Source: a virus. From it: DNA of 64,000 nt. Below, piece after piece: positions 1-8,052 of this stretch (positions are counted from its first letter, which is position 1; each line of letters begins with the position of its first letter). The translations under genes were made by a program, and so were the position numbers. The stretch is from the IMG/VR virus record IMGVR_UViG_3300037245_000888, positions 1 through 64,000 of that record; one strand, 5' to 3'. The notes under the pieces were generated by a model that saw only the letters and a program-made list of their open reading frames with translations, ran no database searches and was not told where the DNA came from.

Positions 1-232
1 TTTCCTTTAATCTATCTAAAGACCTCATTAATGTTCTATGATCATTTATAAAAGTTAGCTGCTTTAATTTGTTAGCTCTAATCTCAATAGTGTACCATGA
101 GCCATTTTTGGTTCCTATAAGTTTTCTATCTCCTAATATTAATAAAACAAATTTATCTATTGATTTCAACTTTGAGCTTAATAGAGCTTCTTGTTGTATT
201 GATATAAATTTTGTTTTAACTTTTTCTGTCAC
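1..232 (-). CDS. Truncated small protein, possible winged-helix DNA-binding N-terminus
   Basis: The gene runs off the left edge, so only its first 77 codons are visible. It begins with GTG at 232, preceded on the minus strand by GGAGGTG (plus positions 238-244); an ATG two bases upstream is followed at once by a stop, which decides the start. The readable part contains LKSIDKFVLLILG and KNGSWYTIEIRAN, a helix-rich pattern reminiscent of winged-helix replication or regulatory proteins. That assignment is only a guess. It is transcribed divergently from the gene at 703 and has its own promoter at 276-304. Confidence 0.7.
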   Translation of the reverse strand, partial: MTEKVKTKFISIQQEALLSSKLKSIDKFVLLILGDRKLIGTKNGSWYTIEIRANKLKQLTFINDHRTLMRSLDRLKE

Positions 233-275
233 ATTCTCACCTCCAATCTTCCTCAACTCAATCTCACTTAAACAT

Positions 276-304
276 ATCTTAACATTTTAAATTAATCCTG
301 TCAA
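276..304 (-). promoter_or_regulatory. Minus-strand sigma-A-type promoter
   Basis: On the minus strand TTGACA (304-299) is followed after 17 nt by TAAGAT (281-276). It fires leftward into the GTG-started gene at 232 and is divergent from the promoter at 471. Confidence 0.75.
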
Positions 305-346
305 TGGATATTCGAAGTTTATTTATTATTTAATTGAGATCAATCC

Positions 347-371
347 AACTGTTCGATATTCTGCAACAGTT
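347..371. promoter_or_regulatory. Inverted repeat between divergent promoters
   Basis: AACTGTT (347-353) and AACAGTT (365-371) form 7-bp arms separated by 11 nt, in the gap between the divergent promoters. It could be an operator. The rest of the gene-free stretch 233-702 holds only the two promoters and an unrecognised leader. Confidence 0.35.
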
Positions 372-470
372 CATTTTTATCCCTTTAATAGAAGGAACAT
401 GATTCTCAACTCAATTTCAGCCATTAAGCAGCTTAATTTCAGTCTATCTCAAACTATTTCAAATATATTG

Positions 471-499
471 TTGACATCTAAGATCAATCATGTTATTAT
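471..499 (+). promoter_or_regulatory. Sigma-A-type promoter for the left gene block
   Basis: TTGACA (471-476), a 17-nt spacer and TATTAT (494-499). It leaves a leader of about 195 nt before the gene at 703; I recognise no RNA motif in that leader. Confidence 0.8.
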
Positions 500-702
500 C
501 TATATAAAGAACGATTACAAACTACATCACATATAAATATCATCAGACATGTACTTTAAACAGTCAAAACATAGCCTACATGAAGATATAATACATTTCT
601 GGTGTAATTGCATTAGAAGAGTATAAAGTAGCTTTAAACAGGCTTAAAATGATGTATAGGATATAACTAATATTAAACTAACTATAATAAAGGAGAATAA
701 CA

Positions 703-1062
703 ATGAGAATACCTAAGATATTTAAAGGAACATATGGAAGTGGAAGAATACACAGAGTTAATCAAATGTCTCAACAAATGCAAAGAGATGAAGATCGTAA
801 TGATAGAGAATATCAAAGTATGTTAGACAACGAATCACCGGAAGAAACTAAATACAGAAAATTAAAAGTACAAAGAAAATTGAATAAACGTAATCTACAA
901 GCAGAAATCATATTCCTAGTATTTGCTATTATATTTTCATTAATGATAGTTTTAATGTATACATCAGGAAATAGATATGATGGAGCTGAGTGGATTACAA
1001 TGTATACATCTGTTGTTGTGTTGTTTGGATTATATATTTATCAGAAAGGATTAGTAAAATAA
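703..1062 (+). CDS. Small two-segment membrane protein
   Basis: The ATG follows AAAGGAG with good spacing. The 119-residue product has a hydrophilic, basic N-terminal part (residues 1-67, many Gln/Arg/Asp) and then two hydrophobic segments at about 69-86 and 98-113, so it is probably anchored in the host membrane by a hairpin with the N-terminus in the cytoplasm. No family recognised. It is the first gene after the promoter at 471. Confidence 0.8.
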   Translation: MRIPKIFKGTYGSGRIHRVNQMSQQMQRDEDRNDREYQSMLDNESPEETKYRKLKVQRKLNKRNLQAEIIFLVFAIIFSLMIVLMYTSGNRYDGAEWITMYTSVVVLFGLYIYQKGLVK

Positions 1063-1087
1063 ATATTGGATTTATGTGAGAATTATA

Positions 1088-1116
1088 TTGACAGATGTTA
1101 TTATGAGTGATAGTAT
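1088..1116 (+). promoter_or_regulatory. Sigma-A-type promoter
   Basis: TTGACA (1088-1093), a 17-nt spacer and TAGTAT (1111-1116). The start point would fall near ATTGGA at 1123. This makes the ATG at 1128 too close to the RNA 5' end and supports the GTG at 1161 as the start of the next gene. Confidence 0.75.
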
Positions 1117-1160
1117 GTTGATATTGGATGTTGAATGAAGGAAATAAAAGGAGAGATAAA

Positions 1161-1454
1161 GTGAAAGCAAAAGAATTAGCAGAAGAATTGGTAAAGATTG
1201 AAGACATGCTGGAAATATACAAAAGACTAATGAGTGAATGTCAAATTAGATTTACATTAATAAAAGATCAACGATATCCGAAAGGCATTACTGAACGAGG
1301 ATATAAAGACATTTTCAAAGAAGTGGATTCATACTTTGGTTCAGTTGTAAGAAATTTAATCAAGTTGGATAGTAAATTTAGCGATTTTTCATATGTATAT
1401 AAAGATAAGACTAATAAAGTATTGGAAGAGTTGGGATATCAATTTAGAGTTTAA
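1161..1454 (+). CDS. Small helical protein, unknown function
   Basis: I place the start at GTG 1161 because AAAAGGAGAG (about 1147-1155) lies just upstream of it. The in-frame ATG at 1128 lies upstream of that ribosome binding site and next to the promoter. The 97-residue product is hydrophilic and predicted helical (KELAEELVKIEDMLEIYKRL near the N-terminus), with no recognised motif. Confidence 0.75.
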   Translation: MKAKELAEELVKIEDMLEIYKRLMSECQIRFTLIKDQRYPKGITERGYKDIFKEVDSYFGSVVRNLIKLDSKFSDFSYVYKDKTNKVLEELGYQFRV

Positions 1455-1465
1455 GGAGGATTAAA

Positions 1466-1636
1466 GTGAATATGAAATGTAGTCAATGTGAGAAAGAAGC
1501 TACTCAAAGTGGAAGTGAACTTTGTAAAGAATGTGAAGATGAAATAATTGAAGAAGGTAAGCAGCAGTTAAAAGAAGATCTAGCAAATTACTATTCTGAG
1601 ATTACAAATGGAATAGGATTTATAAGGAGGAAGTAA
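1466..1636 (+). CDS. Mini zinc-ribbon protein (56 aa)
   Basis: A GTG start follows AAGGAGGA. An alternative ATG lies two codons later. The N-terminus carries two CxxC knuckles (CSQC and CKEC, about 14 residues apart), which could bind one zinc ion. The rest is an acidic helix. The downstream gene's ribosome binding site (AAGGAGGAAG) overlaps its last codons, so translation is probably coupled. Confidence 0.7.
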   Translation: MNMKCSQCEKEATQSGSELCKECEDEIIEEGKQQLKEDLANYYSEITNGIGFIRRK

Positions 1637-1638
1637 AA

Positions 1639-1824
1639 ATGAAAGAAAATACAATTTGTAAAGAATGCGGTGAATGGGTATCTTGTACATGTGACGATGA
1701 TAAATTATGTGGATGGTGTTATCATTTCGATGGTGAGCAATGTAATGCACTCGAAGAAAGTCAACCATCAATGAATAAAAAAGAAGATGATAAATGTGAT
1801 TGTGGACAATTCGAAACACCATAA
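1639..1824 (+). CDS. Cysteine-rich small protein (61 aa)
   Basis: The ATG follows GGAGGAAGTAAAA, three bases after the previous stop. Cysteines occur as CKEC, CTC, CGWC and CDC, with a C-terminal CGQF motif. The CGxC-Y...C...CGxF layout resembles the product at 2624-2827, so the two may be distant relatives. Zinc or Fe-S binding is inferred from cysteine spacing only. Confidence 0.75.
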   Translation: MKENTICKECGEWVSCTCDDDKLCGWCYHFDGEQCNALEESQPSMNKKEDDKCDCGQFETP

Positions 1825-1838
1825 AAGGAGGAATTAAA

Positions 1839-2249
1839 GTGAAATTAGCAAAAGCAACAATATATTATTATTCTCATGAAGGTAAGCCAACCAAAAGTCT
1901 ACATGAATTATTAAGCTTAAAAGATTGGATATATTATGATTTATTTGATATCGAAGAAGTTGAGATTGGTGAATGGTATGATCAAATTGATTTAAATAAA
2001 ATCACTGCTAACAAAGAAACATATGAAAATTATTTTGAAAGTCACACAAAAGCAATGATATCTATTGTAAGTGATACAGTCAGACTAATGGAAGTGAGTG
2101 ATATTACTGGTATGAAGTTGAAAGAAGCTGTTGATAAAGTATGTAAGAATTATTTAAATAATGGAAACAACGATAAACCTGTAAGAATATTACTTGAAGG
2201 AGATATATCATTAATTACTGAAAGATGTAGAATGATATTAGAATACTAA
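1839..2249 (+). CDS. Unknown protein (136 aa)
   Basis: I choose GTG 1839 because AAAAGGAGGAATTAAA immediately precedes it. The in-frame ATG at 1800 lies inside the preceding gene and lacks a ribosome site. The product is soluble and mixed alpha/beta, with Tyr-rich beginnings (ATIYYYSHEG). No family recognised. Confidence 0.75.
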   Translation: MKLAKATIYYYSHEGKPTKSLHELLSLKDWIYYDLFDIEEVEIGEWYDQIDLNKITANKETYENYFESHTKAMISIVSDTVRLMEVSDITGMKLKEAVDKVCKNYLNNGNNDKPVRILLEGDISLITERCRMILEY

Positions 2250-2262
2250 GGAGGAGAAGTAA

Positions 2263-2634
2263 ATGTTACCTAAAGAAATGTTGGAAGATGGATTTAAATG
2301 TATTAATCATTCTGGAGAAGTATTATACTTATTAAAGAGAGTCGGTGAGTTTTATAATGAAAGAGGCTCCCAATTTGCATCACTTTATGAGTTTGATGAC
2401 AATTTATTATTACTAAACAGAAAAGATAAAGATTTTAACATAGTTGAAATATATGACAGAGAAGATAAACTGGTATGGGTTGACAAAGATTACAATGAAA
2501 ACAAAATAGCATTATTAGAAGCTGAAATTCGTGAAAAGGAAGATGCGTTGTGTAATGCTATAGATAAACTTAGTCATAGAAGGATTATCAGAAATATTAA
2601 TTATATTAATAAGGAGGAACAAAATGAAAACTAA
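2263..2634 (+). CDS. Unknown protein with C-terminal helix (123 aa)
   Basis: AAGGAGGAG precedes the ATG. The first 75 residues look like a small beta-rich domain, and the C-terminal third is a charged helix (IALLEAEIREKEDAL) that could form a coiled coil. Its 3' end overlaps the next gene by 11 nt and carries that gene's ribosome binding site. Confidence 0.75.
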   Translation: MLPKEMLEDGFKCINHSGEVLYLLKRVGEFYNERGSQFASLYEFDDNLLLLNRKDKDFNIVEIYDREDKLVWVDKDYNENKIALLEAEIREKEDALCNAIDKLSHRRIIRNINYINKEEQNEN

Positions 2635-2827
2635 TAAAACTAAACAATCGGCAACCTGTGGTGAATGCCATTACTGTAAGCAAGATGAAACTAATCTTAA
2701 CTCTGGTGAATGTAGAAATAAATATATACATAGAAAGAGAACTGGAATCAGAACTATTAAGTGTGGTAGATTTACCGGTAGAATGGATATATTGAAAATA
2801 ATCTGGGATAAGATTAATGGATTTTAA
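2624..2827 (+). CDS. Cysteine-rich small protein (67 aa)
   Basis: The ATG follows AAGGAGGAACAAA inside the previous gene. CGECHYC in the N-terminal third, then a single Cys and a CGRF motif, match the layout of the 1639-1824 product. The C-terminal 15 residues are hydrophobic/basic. Probable metal-binding mini-protein of unknown role. Confidence 0.75.
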   Translation: MKTNKTKQSATCGECHYCKQDETNLNSGECRNKYIHRKRTGIRTIKCGRFTGRMDILKIIWDKINGF

Positions 2828-2838
2828 GGAGATGTGAA

Positions 2839-3747
2839 ATGGATTATATAAATAATAATTGCTTTGAAGAAAGATTGATCAGAGAACTTCTTGAAGAAAA
2901 CAATATAGAAGTCTCCACTGATAATGTACATAAAATGTATAGCCTTCATTTATCTGATTATATGGATAGACCAATCAAAGATTTATTTAATCAAAATAAA
3001 TACATATACACAGATTGGTATCAGAAACATCAATATGACATTGAGGTTAAAGAGAAAATAAAACATATCATTCAACAATATGAATATCTTGAGCAAATGA
3101 TTAATAGTTATAATGACTATGATGATGCTGATAATATGGAATTAACTTTTAAATGTGATCAAGCTATAACTGATATGATTGAGGCTGAAAGTATTATATG
3201 TGTAAATGAAGATAATAGACTATCAAAATCTAAAGAGTTACTAAAAGAAATGTATGGATTATTTTCTACTGGCTTGGTTAAAGGTAAACACAATAGCATC
3301 CTGCGTAAAAATAATTTCAGTGAAAATTGGGAAGAATATATTTCTTTTGATGACATATGGTTTGAAGTAAACTATGAAAAAGATTCTTGGAAGGGAATAT
3401 CTAGCTATAGAACTATGATTTATGTAGATTTAAAATTAGGTAAGTCATTAGAGGAATCTGATGGATCGTCTGAAAAACAGGACTATATCAGAAAAAACTT
3501 ATTTAAAATAGGTGAATTTAATGAAAATAGTATTGATATAAAAGACAAAGATTTTATGAAAATTGTAGTTAAGATTATCCATCAAGTAATATCTGAATAT
3601 AAAAGTGTCATAGAAATTAAAGCAGTTGAAAAAGCTGCAGAAAATAGAGAGAAAAATATAGGATATAATAAAAAAGAAGAAATTAAATATATTAAACTCT
3701 CTGAGATTAAAAAGAGAATTAAGAAATCAAGCAAGGAGACTAAATAA
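2839..3747 (+). CDS. Unknown 302-aa protein
   Basis: AAGGAGATGTGAA precedes the ATG. The largest product of the left block is soluble, charged and Lys/Glu-rich. It is predicted mainly helical with a strongly basic C-terminus (KKRIKKSSKETK), which could contact nucleic acid. No catalytic motif or membrane segment seen. Confidence 0.8.
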   Translation: MDYINNNCFEERLIRELLEENNIEVSTDNVHKMYSLHLSDYMDRPIKDLFNQNKYIYTDWYQKHQYDIEVKEKIKHIIQQYEYLEQMINSYNDYDDADNMELTFKCDQAITDMIEAESIICVNEDNRLSKSKELLKEMYGLFSTGLVKGKHNSILRKNNFSENWEEYISFDDIWFEVNYEKDSWKGISSYRTMIYVDLKLGKSLEESDGSSEKQDYIRKNLFKIGEFNENSIDIKDKDFMKIVVKIIHQVISEYKSVIEIKAVEKAAENREKNIGYNKKEEIKYIKLSEIKKRIKKSSKETK

Positions 3748-3749
3748 AA

Positions 3750-3920
3750 ATGTTTATACGTAGAGTTAAACAAATAATTGTAGAATCTAAAGACTTCACT
3801 GAGGATGATAAAGTTTGTCCTCATTGTAGTCGAGTTGGAACGGATATGGTAGGAGGTTCTATCAAGTGTTTAAATTGTGGAACTAAATGGAATGTTATTT
3901 TAGAGGAGGTAAATAAGTGA
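3750..3920 (+). CDS. Zinc-ribbon mini-protein (56 aa)
   Basis: The gene starts at ATG 3750, three bases after the previous stop, with AAGGAG inside the preceding gene. It has a classic zinc ribbon: CPHC, then 16 residues, then CLNCG, as in small transcription-factor-like or ribosomal ribbons. It overlaps the next gene by 4 nt (GTGA), which indicates translational coupling. Confidence 0.75.
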   Translation: MFIRRVKQIIVESKDFTEDDKVCPHCSRVGTDMVGGSIKCLNCGTKWNVILEEVNK

Positions 3921-4279
3921 CTAAAATATATAGATATTATATAGATGAAAAAGTAATCAAAGAAGAAGTGATTGAATGTGAATTTGATGGGATATGTTAT
4001 TTTATCCTAAGTCTTAGTGAAAACATTGTAATTGAAAAATATTTAGATAGCGGATTATACTATATTGAATATTATGATTCTGGAATTAGAGATGGATATT
4101 TCTATTCTCACAAAATGGATCATTCTACCATTATTGATTTGTATATTAATGAAAATGATAAAGCATGTTCTGATTTATGTTCAAGCTATTATTCATCGAG
4201 AGAAAAGTTATATTTAAAGAATATTGAATTAAAAAGCCTTAAACTTAGAATAGATAAGGAGGCTATCAATGAAAGCTAA
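3917..4279 (+). CDS. Unknown protein (120 aa)
   Basis: A GTG start overlaps the preceding stop, with GAGGAGG upstream. The product is acidic and rich in Tyr (about one residue in eight), with a helical C-terminus. It overlaps the next ATG by 11 nt. No family recognised. Confidence 0.75.
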   Translation: MTKIYRYYIDEKVIKEEVIECEFDGICYFILSLSENIVIEKYLDSGLYYIEYYDSGIRDGYFYSHKMDHSTIIDLYINENDKACSDLCSSYYSSREKLYLKNIELKSLKLRIDKEAINES

Positions 4280-4490
4280 ATGTGTTTCAAAAGATTGGAC
4301 GTTAAGTATTGAAGTTGGTGAAACAAGAGATATTATAAAGAATATGAATAGAGGACTGGAAGATCAAGATAATCTAATTATTAATTTAAATGAGATTTGT
4401 TACACAAGTATAGATAGTAATTATTTCAAGAAACATTTTGAGGTGGTTGAAGAGGAGAAAGTAGATGAAATGGAAAAAGAGAATATCTAA
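4269..4490 (+). CDS. Small SH3/KOW-like protein (73 aa)
   Basis: AAGGAGG precedes the ATG. The opening (KCVSKDWTLSIEVGETRDI) follows the hydrophobic-strand then V-G-E/D pattern of small SH3-like barrels, and the start of the product at 13669 looks similar. The C-terminal tail is acidic. The role is unknown. Confidence 0.7.
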   Translation: MKAKCVSKDWTLSIEVGETRDIIKNMNRGLEDQDNLIINLNEICYTSIDSNYFKKHFEVVEEEKVDEMEKENI

Positions 4491-4677
4491 ATATAAACAG
4501 GAATTACTAGCAGGAATAAGACGGAAATGTAAATTTCTATTCATCCCTAAAACCATAAATGGTGAAACTAGATGGCTTGAATGGGCTATTTGGAAGGAAG
4601 TAAATTGTCATCATAGAGATGGTGATGAATGGGAAGTTGCCTATTGGGAAGATACAAAGGAGAATAAAGATGAATAA
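4465..4677 (+). CDS. Unknown protein (70 aa)
   Basis: The ATG lies in the last codons of the previous gene behind GAGGAGAAAGTAG. A basic N-terminus is followed by a Trp-rich second half (WLEWAIWKEV...WEVAYWED). It may be a small beta-sheet protein. No family recognised. Confidence 0.7.
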   Translation: MKWKKRISKYKQELLAGIRRKCKFLFIPKTINGETRWLEWAIWKEVNCHHRDGDEWEVAYWEDTKENKDE

Positions 4678-4939
4678 AGAAACTTTAGAAAAAGGAAAAG
4701 AATTAACTCGACAGATAAAAGATATAGATGATAAACTAGAATCTCTATCATGTATAGATGGATTCTCTAGAGATTTTACATTATCATTTAGAAAATCTTA
4801 TGAGAGTCGTTCAGATACAATAGTTTCATTTTCTGATAATAGTAAAGAAAAACAATATTTAAAAACATTTATTTCTGTGTGGAAAATTAATTTAGAAGAT
4901 GAAAAGCTTGAATTAATTAAAGAGTTTGAAGAACTATAA
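4670..4939 (+). CDS. Helical small protein (89 aa)
   Basis: The chosen ATG follows AAAGGAGAATAAAG. A longer in-frame reading from 4619 would lie entirely inside the previous gene without a ribosome site. The product is charged and helical. It is the last gene before the strong terminator at 4948. Confidence 0.75.
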   Translation: MNKETLEKGKELTRQIKDIDDKLESLSCIDGFSRDFTLSFRKSYESRSDTIVSFSDNSKEKQYLKTFISVWKINLEDEKLELIKEFEEL

Positions 4940-4947
4940 TAACATTT

Positions 4948-4973
4948 TAGATCACAGAAATGTGGTCTATTTT
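4948..4973 (+). terminator. Rho-independent terminator
   Basis: TAGATCACA and TGTGGTCTA form a 9-bp stem (one G-T pair) closed by a GAAA tetraloop and followed by TTTT. It ends the first gene block. Confidence 0.85.
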
Positions 4974-5002
4974 AATAATATTAGATAAATTAGATAATAT
5001 CC

Positions 5003-5031
5003 TTGACACGTAATACAATAGATGATATTAT
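5003..5031 (+). promoter_or_regulatory. Sigma-A-type promoter
   Basis: TTGACA (5003-5008), a 17-nt spacer and TATTAT (5026-5031), with ATAGGA beginning 8 nt downstream of the -10. It restarts transcription after the terminator at 4948. Confidence 0.85.
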
Positions 5032-5069
5032 GTGTTTAATAGGATATTGGAATGAAGGGAGAAATAATT

Positions 5070-5684
5070 ATGGAATTTGGAAAAGGTAGACTTGGATTAA
5101 AAGTTGAAATTACAGAACCTAAATATTGGTATGATAAAATAGGAGATATTTTTGAAGTGTGGGAAAGTCCAGACTGCGAGTCACACTACTTATTAGAATC
5201 AAATAGGCCAAGTACAATGGGACTTGTAATAGATAAAGATTGCTGTAAAATTATATGGGATGAGGAATTTGAACTCATAGAAGCAAAGAATGAGCGCGAT
5301 ATTCTTAAGGTTAAGGTTGAAAAGTTAGAAAAAGACAAAGAATTAGTTAAGAAAATGATGACGTTTGGTGAAGGTGTCAAGGAAATAAAGTATTCTACGA
5401 TAGCTCTTATGCAGACTAGGGTTGAAGAGTTAGAATCTGAATTAGAAGCAGATCATGCATCTTCAGAAGAGATTATAGATGATTTAACAATTGACTATAA
5501 TCAAATGTGTGAAGAAGTAGAACAGCTTAAACAAGACGCTAATAAATGGAATTACCTAAAAGATCAATTAATCAATAGCAATCTTACGTTAGGTAGAATG
5601 TTTTTAACTGGATTTGAGCATTTAGATATTGATGATTTTGAGTATCAACAGAAATTAGATCTCGAAAGGAGTGAAATAAAATGA
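5070..5684 (+). CDS. Unknown protein with coiled coil (204 aa)
   Basis: AAGGGAGAAATAATT precedes ATG 5070. The in-frame ATG at 5052 lies upstream of that site. The first 75 residues look like a small barrel (GLKVEITEPKYW...GDIFEVWE), and then a long heptad-like helix follows (about residues 78-170). The modular form suggests an adaptor. No enzyme motif seen. Confidence 0.8.
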   Translation: MEFGKGRLGLKVEITEPKYWYDKIGDIFEVWESPDCESHYLLESNRPSTMGLVIDKDCCKIIWDEEFELIEAKNERDILKVKVEKLEKDKELVKKMMTFGEGVKEIKYSTIALMQTRVEELESELEADHASSEEIIDDLTIDYNQMCEEVEQLKQDANKWNYLKDQLINSNLTLGRMFLTGFEHLDIDDFEYQQKLDLERSEIK

Positions 5685-5875
5685 CATCAGCAGAATCTAA
5701 ATGGCTGAAACAAGTTAAGAAATATCCAAATACATTTAATATTGAAATTGAGAGTGATGTTATATATGTTATTAATATTAAAGAGGATAAAGTAGTGTTC
5801 CATTTTGAAAGCTCTGGTAATGAATTTCTATTTCAGCTGCTTAATCAATTGGGATATAAGAGTGAGATGAGTTAG
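5681..5875 (+). CDS. Unknown protein (64 aa)
   Basis: The ATG overlaps the previous stop by 4 nt, behind AAAGGAG. The product has short alternating strands (VIYVINIKEDKVVFHFE) and a helical end, suggesting a small alpha/beta fold. Function unknown. Confidence 0.7.
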   Translation: MTSAESKWLKQVKKYPNTFNIEIESDVIYVINIKEDKVVFHFESSGNEFLFQLLNQLGYKSEMS

Positions 5876-5885
5876 GAGATGGATT

Positions 5886-6029
5886 ATGAGTAGTTGGATG
5901 TGGAATCAAATATACAACAAAAATACACCGAAGACAGAACAAGAACGTGAGTTGGAAAGACTTATAAAATATACTAAGAATAGACCTGTCGAGAGGTTGC
6001 AGACAAATATTCATAAAGGAGATAAATAA
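5886..6029 (+). CDS. Mini-protein (47 aa)
   Basis: The gene starts at ATG 5886 behind GGAGATGGATT and shares its final base with the next ATG (TAATG), so translation is probably coupled. The product is basic and hydrophilic (RELERLIKYTKNRPVERL). No family recognised. Confidence 0.65.
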   Translation: MSSWMWNQIYNKNTPKTEQERELERLIKYTKNRPVERLQTNIHKGDK

Positions 6030-6349
6030 TGAAACCTAAAAATGATATTCATAGAAGAATATATCACTTAATTAAAAGTACAATTAGAGATGCCATAATA
6101 AATAATCACGATTGTATTAGTATTTCAATAGCTCCATATGAGAGATCACAATTGTCAAATAAGAATATTCGTAAAATGAAAAAGTATTGGGCTAAGAAAA
6201 ATTGGACGCTGCAGGATGACACTATCTATGGTCAAGGTGCAATTGGTAGATGTAGATTTATCTTCAGGAAGAAAGTTGAGGACGAATGGATTACATTTGA
6301 GGAACCAGATGATGCTATAGCATATTATGGAGGCAGGTATCAAGATTAA
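6029..6349 (+). CDS. Unknown basic protein (106 aa)
   Basis: AAAGGAGATAAATA precedes the ATG, which overlaps the previous stop by one base. The first 75 residues are strongly basic (KNIRKMKKYWAKKNW), which suggests nucleic-acid contact, and the end is acidic. No family recognised. Confidence 0.75.
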   Translation: MKPKNDIHRRIYHLIKSTIRDAIINNHDCISISIAPYERSQLSNKNIRKMKKYWAKKNWTLQDDTIYGQGAIGRCRFIFRKKVEDEWITFEEPDDAIAYYGGRYQD

Positions 6350-6369
6350 AATAACGAAAGGAGAAACAT

Positions 6370-6672
6370 ATGAGAACTATCAAAGTTATTAAAATTGAAG
6401 GACTTGAAAATACAGATAAAGGTAGTACCGTACAAATGTACACATATGAAGAAATGAGATCTCATAAAGAATATTGTCGTGATGAGGAAAGTAACGATGA
6501 GTTCGTAAATAATATGAGTTCTCCAATTGGATGGGTGGTACAAGAGAGACTTAATGATGGATGGATATTTATACCTATTCTACCGAGTGATATTTATGAA
6601 GAGGTTAAAGATAATCATACTGAGATAATGTCAATGCATAGTGACTTAGCTCATAGTGGAGTATTGAATTAA
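6370..6672 (+). CDS. Unknown protein (100 aa)
   Basis: AAAGGAGAAACAT precedes the ATG. The product is soluble, acidic and mixed alpha/beta, with IGWVVQERLNDGWIFIP in the middle. No family recognised. Confidence 0.75.
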   Translation: MRTIKVIKIEGLENTDKGSTVQMYTYEEMRSHKEYCRDEESNDEFVNNMSSPIGWVVQERLNDGWIFIPILPSDIYEEVKDNHTEIMSMHSDLAHSGVLN

Positions 6673-6688
6673 GGAGGGTATAATGATA

Positions 6689-7066
6689 ATGAATAAAAGA
6701 AAGATATTAATTTTATGTAAATACATTCCAAGCAGTCTTAATATGGCTAAGTTTTTATGTGAACAATATGATAAGACTTCAACTAAAGAATTCTTTGATA
6801 TATGGAAACAAACGGACGAAGGAAATATCATAGATTATGAAGATTGTAGTTATTTATTTGAAAAAGCTGTATTTGCAAATGATATAGCAAATGAGATGAA
6901 GAATATGAATAGCTTCGTTAATCAAGTTATAATTCTTGGTGAATATGAGGAATCTGAAAAGGCATATATCAAACAGTATGCAATTGAAATGTTAAATGAG
7001 TATAGTGAGGACGTTGACTGGTATATTCAATTTATGAAGGGATTGCCTACGGAATATTATAGATAG
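6689..7066 (+). CDS. Unknown protein (125 aa)
   Basis: AAGGAGGG (6671-6678) lies 10 nt before ATG 6689 but only 4 nt before the in-frame ATG at 6683, so I prefer the second. The opening strand KILILCKYIPSSLN is followed by helices. It looks like a small globular cytoplasmic protein. No family recognised. Confidence 0.75.
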   Translation: MNKRKILILCKYIPSSLNMAKFLCEQYDKTSTKEFFDIWKQTDEGNIIDYEDCSYLFEKAVFANDIANEMKNMNSFVNQVIILGEYEESEKAYIKQYAIEMLNEYSEDVDWYIQFMKGLPTEYYR

Positions 7067-7076
7067 GGAGGATATA

Positions 7077-7340
7077 ATGACTAAAGAAGAAATGTTAGAA
7101 ATGGCAAAAGACTACTCAAAAATACACAGTGAGATTGGATTGAAATCTTATATGGATATCCAAAAAAATATAATCAAAGATAAATATTTTGAAATTGTAG
7201 AAGTAGAGGCCGGCAGATTATATAATCCTTATATGAAAGAAGGATGGCTGAGAGAATTAAATTGTGAATTAGAATATGAAAAAGAGCAATTAGATATGTT
7301 ACATGTTGCTTTGAAGTTAAGATTGGAGATGAAAGTATGA
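7077..7340 (+). CDS. Unknown helical protein (87 aa)
   Basis: GGGAGGATATA precedes the ATG. The product is charged and predicted almost wholly helical. It overlaps the next gene by 4 nt (ATGA), which implies coupled translation. Confidence 0.75.
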   Translation: MTKEEMLEMAKDYSKIHSEIGLKSYMDIQKNIIKDKYFEIVEVEAGRLYNPYMKEGWLRELNCELEYEKEQLDMLHVALKLRLEMKV

Positions 7341-7639
7341 TTTTAGATCCAAATAAAGAAGGCATAGAAGTATACTATTACAACAAGATTAGAAATTTAA
7401 CTGGATATCCTGAGAAGTGTATTGAGTGGATTATATTAGAATGTTGTGAAGAATTAGAATGGGATTTCAATAATACATTGGACGATAGTATTCATGTGGT
7501 TTATTATAAAGGTAAGTCATATGAGCAAATTACAAGGCCATATTTAGACTGTGACGGCATTGGTAGAGTTTATGAGGATATGTTTGATAGGATAGGATTT
7601 CTGTTTCATAAGACTGATATTAAGAGGGTTAATCTTTAA
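7337..7639 (+). CDS. Unknown protein (100 aa)
   Basis: The ATG overlaps the previous stop. The product has a Cys pair (LECCEELEW) and a central strand-rich part (SIHVVYYKGKSYEQI). No known family recognised. Confidence 0.75.
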   Translation: MILDPNKEGIEVYYYNKIRNLTGYPEKCIEWIILECCEELEWDFNNTLDDSIHVVYYKGKSYEQITRPYLDCDGIGRVYEDMFDRIGFLFHKTDIKRVNL

Positions 7640-7674
7640 TTGGATTATATAAAATATACAAGGAGAGTAAATAA

Positions 7675-7941
7675 ATGATTAAAGTATATAGTGATAAGCA
7701 AGTAGTAATAACATTTGGTAAAGGTGACATATGCGTCAATGGAGGAGATTCTTCTCAAAGTGAAGTAGGTATAGTATTGTTAAACAATCAGTCACCAAGA
7801 GACATAGGTTCAGTAGGTAAACTTTTAAAAGGTCAAGAATATGAGCATAAAGATATGGACGTAGTTATTGAGTTTACTAAAGTTGAAAGTATTGATGTGC
7901 TGATAAGAGCATTGGAAGAAGCTAAGAAGTGTATGGATTAA
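7675..7941 (+). CDS. Unknown protein (88 aa)
   Basis: AAGGAGAGTAAATA precedes the ATG. A beta-rich N-terminus (VYSDKQVVITFGKGDICVNG) and a C-terminal helix (VLIRALEEAKKCMD) suggest a compact alpha/beta domain. The form recalls small phage proteins sometimes placed in 'DUF' families, but I cannot name one. Confidence 0.75.
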   Translation: MIKVYSDKQVVITFGKGDICVNGGDSSQSEVGIVLLNNQSPRDIGSVGKLLKGQEYEHKDMDVVIEFTKVESIDVLIRALEEAKKCMD

Positions 7942-7951
7942 GGAGGTACAC

Positions 7952-8038
7952 ATGTGGGAAGGATATCTATTAATAGGAATATTATGTCTTGTAGTAGCAT
8001 GGATGGTAAATAAAAGATGGAATGATATACAGAGGTAG
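7952..8038 (+). CDS. Membrane micro-peptide (28 aa)
   Basis: ATG 7952 follows AAGGAGGTACAC at good spacing. One hydrophobic stretch (LLIGILCLVVAWMV) and a short basic/acidic tail predict a single membrane span. The strong ribosome site and the fit between neighbours support a real gene. Confidence 0.6.
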   Translation: MWEGYLLIGILCLVVAWMVNKRWNDIQR

Positions 8039-8052
8039 GGAGGATGAATAAG

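Noticed and set aside
548-625. 25-codon open frame in the leader of the gene at 703
   Set aside because: No Shine-Dalgarno sequence before the ATG, and the product has no recognisable feature.
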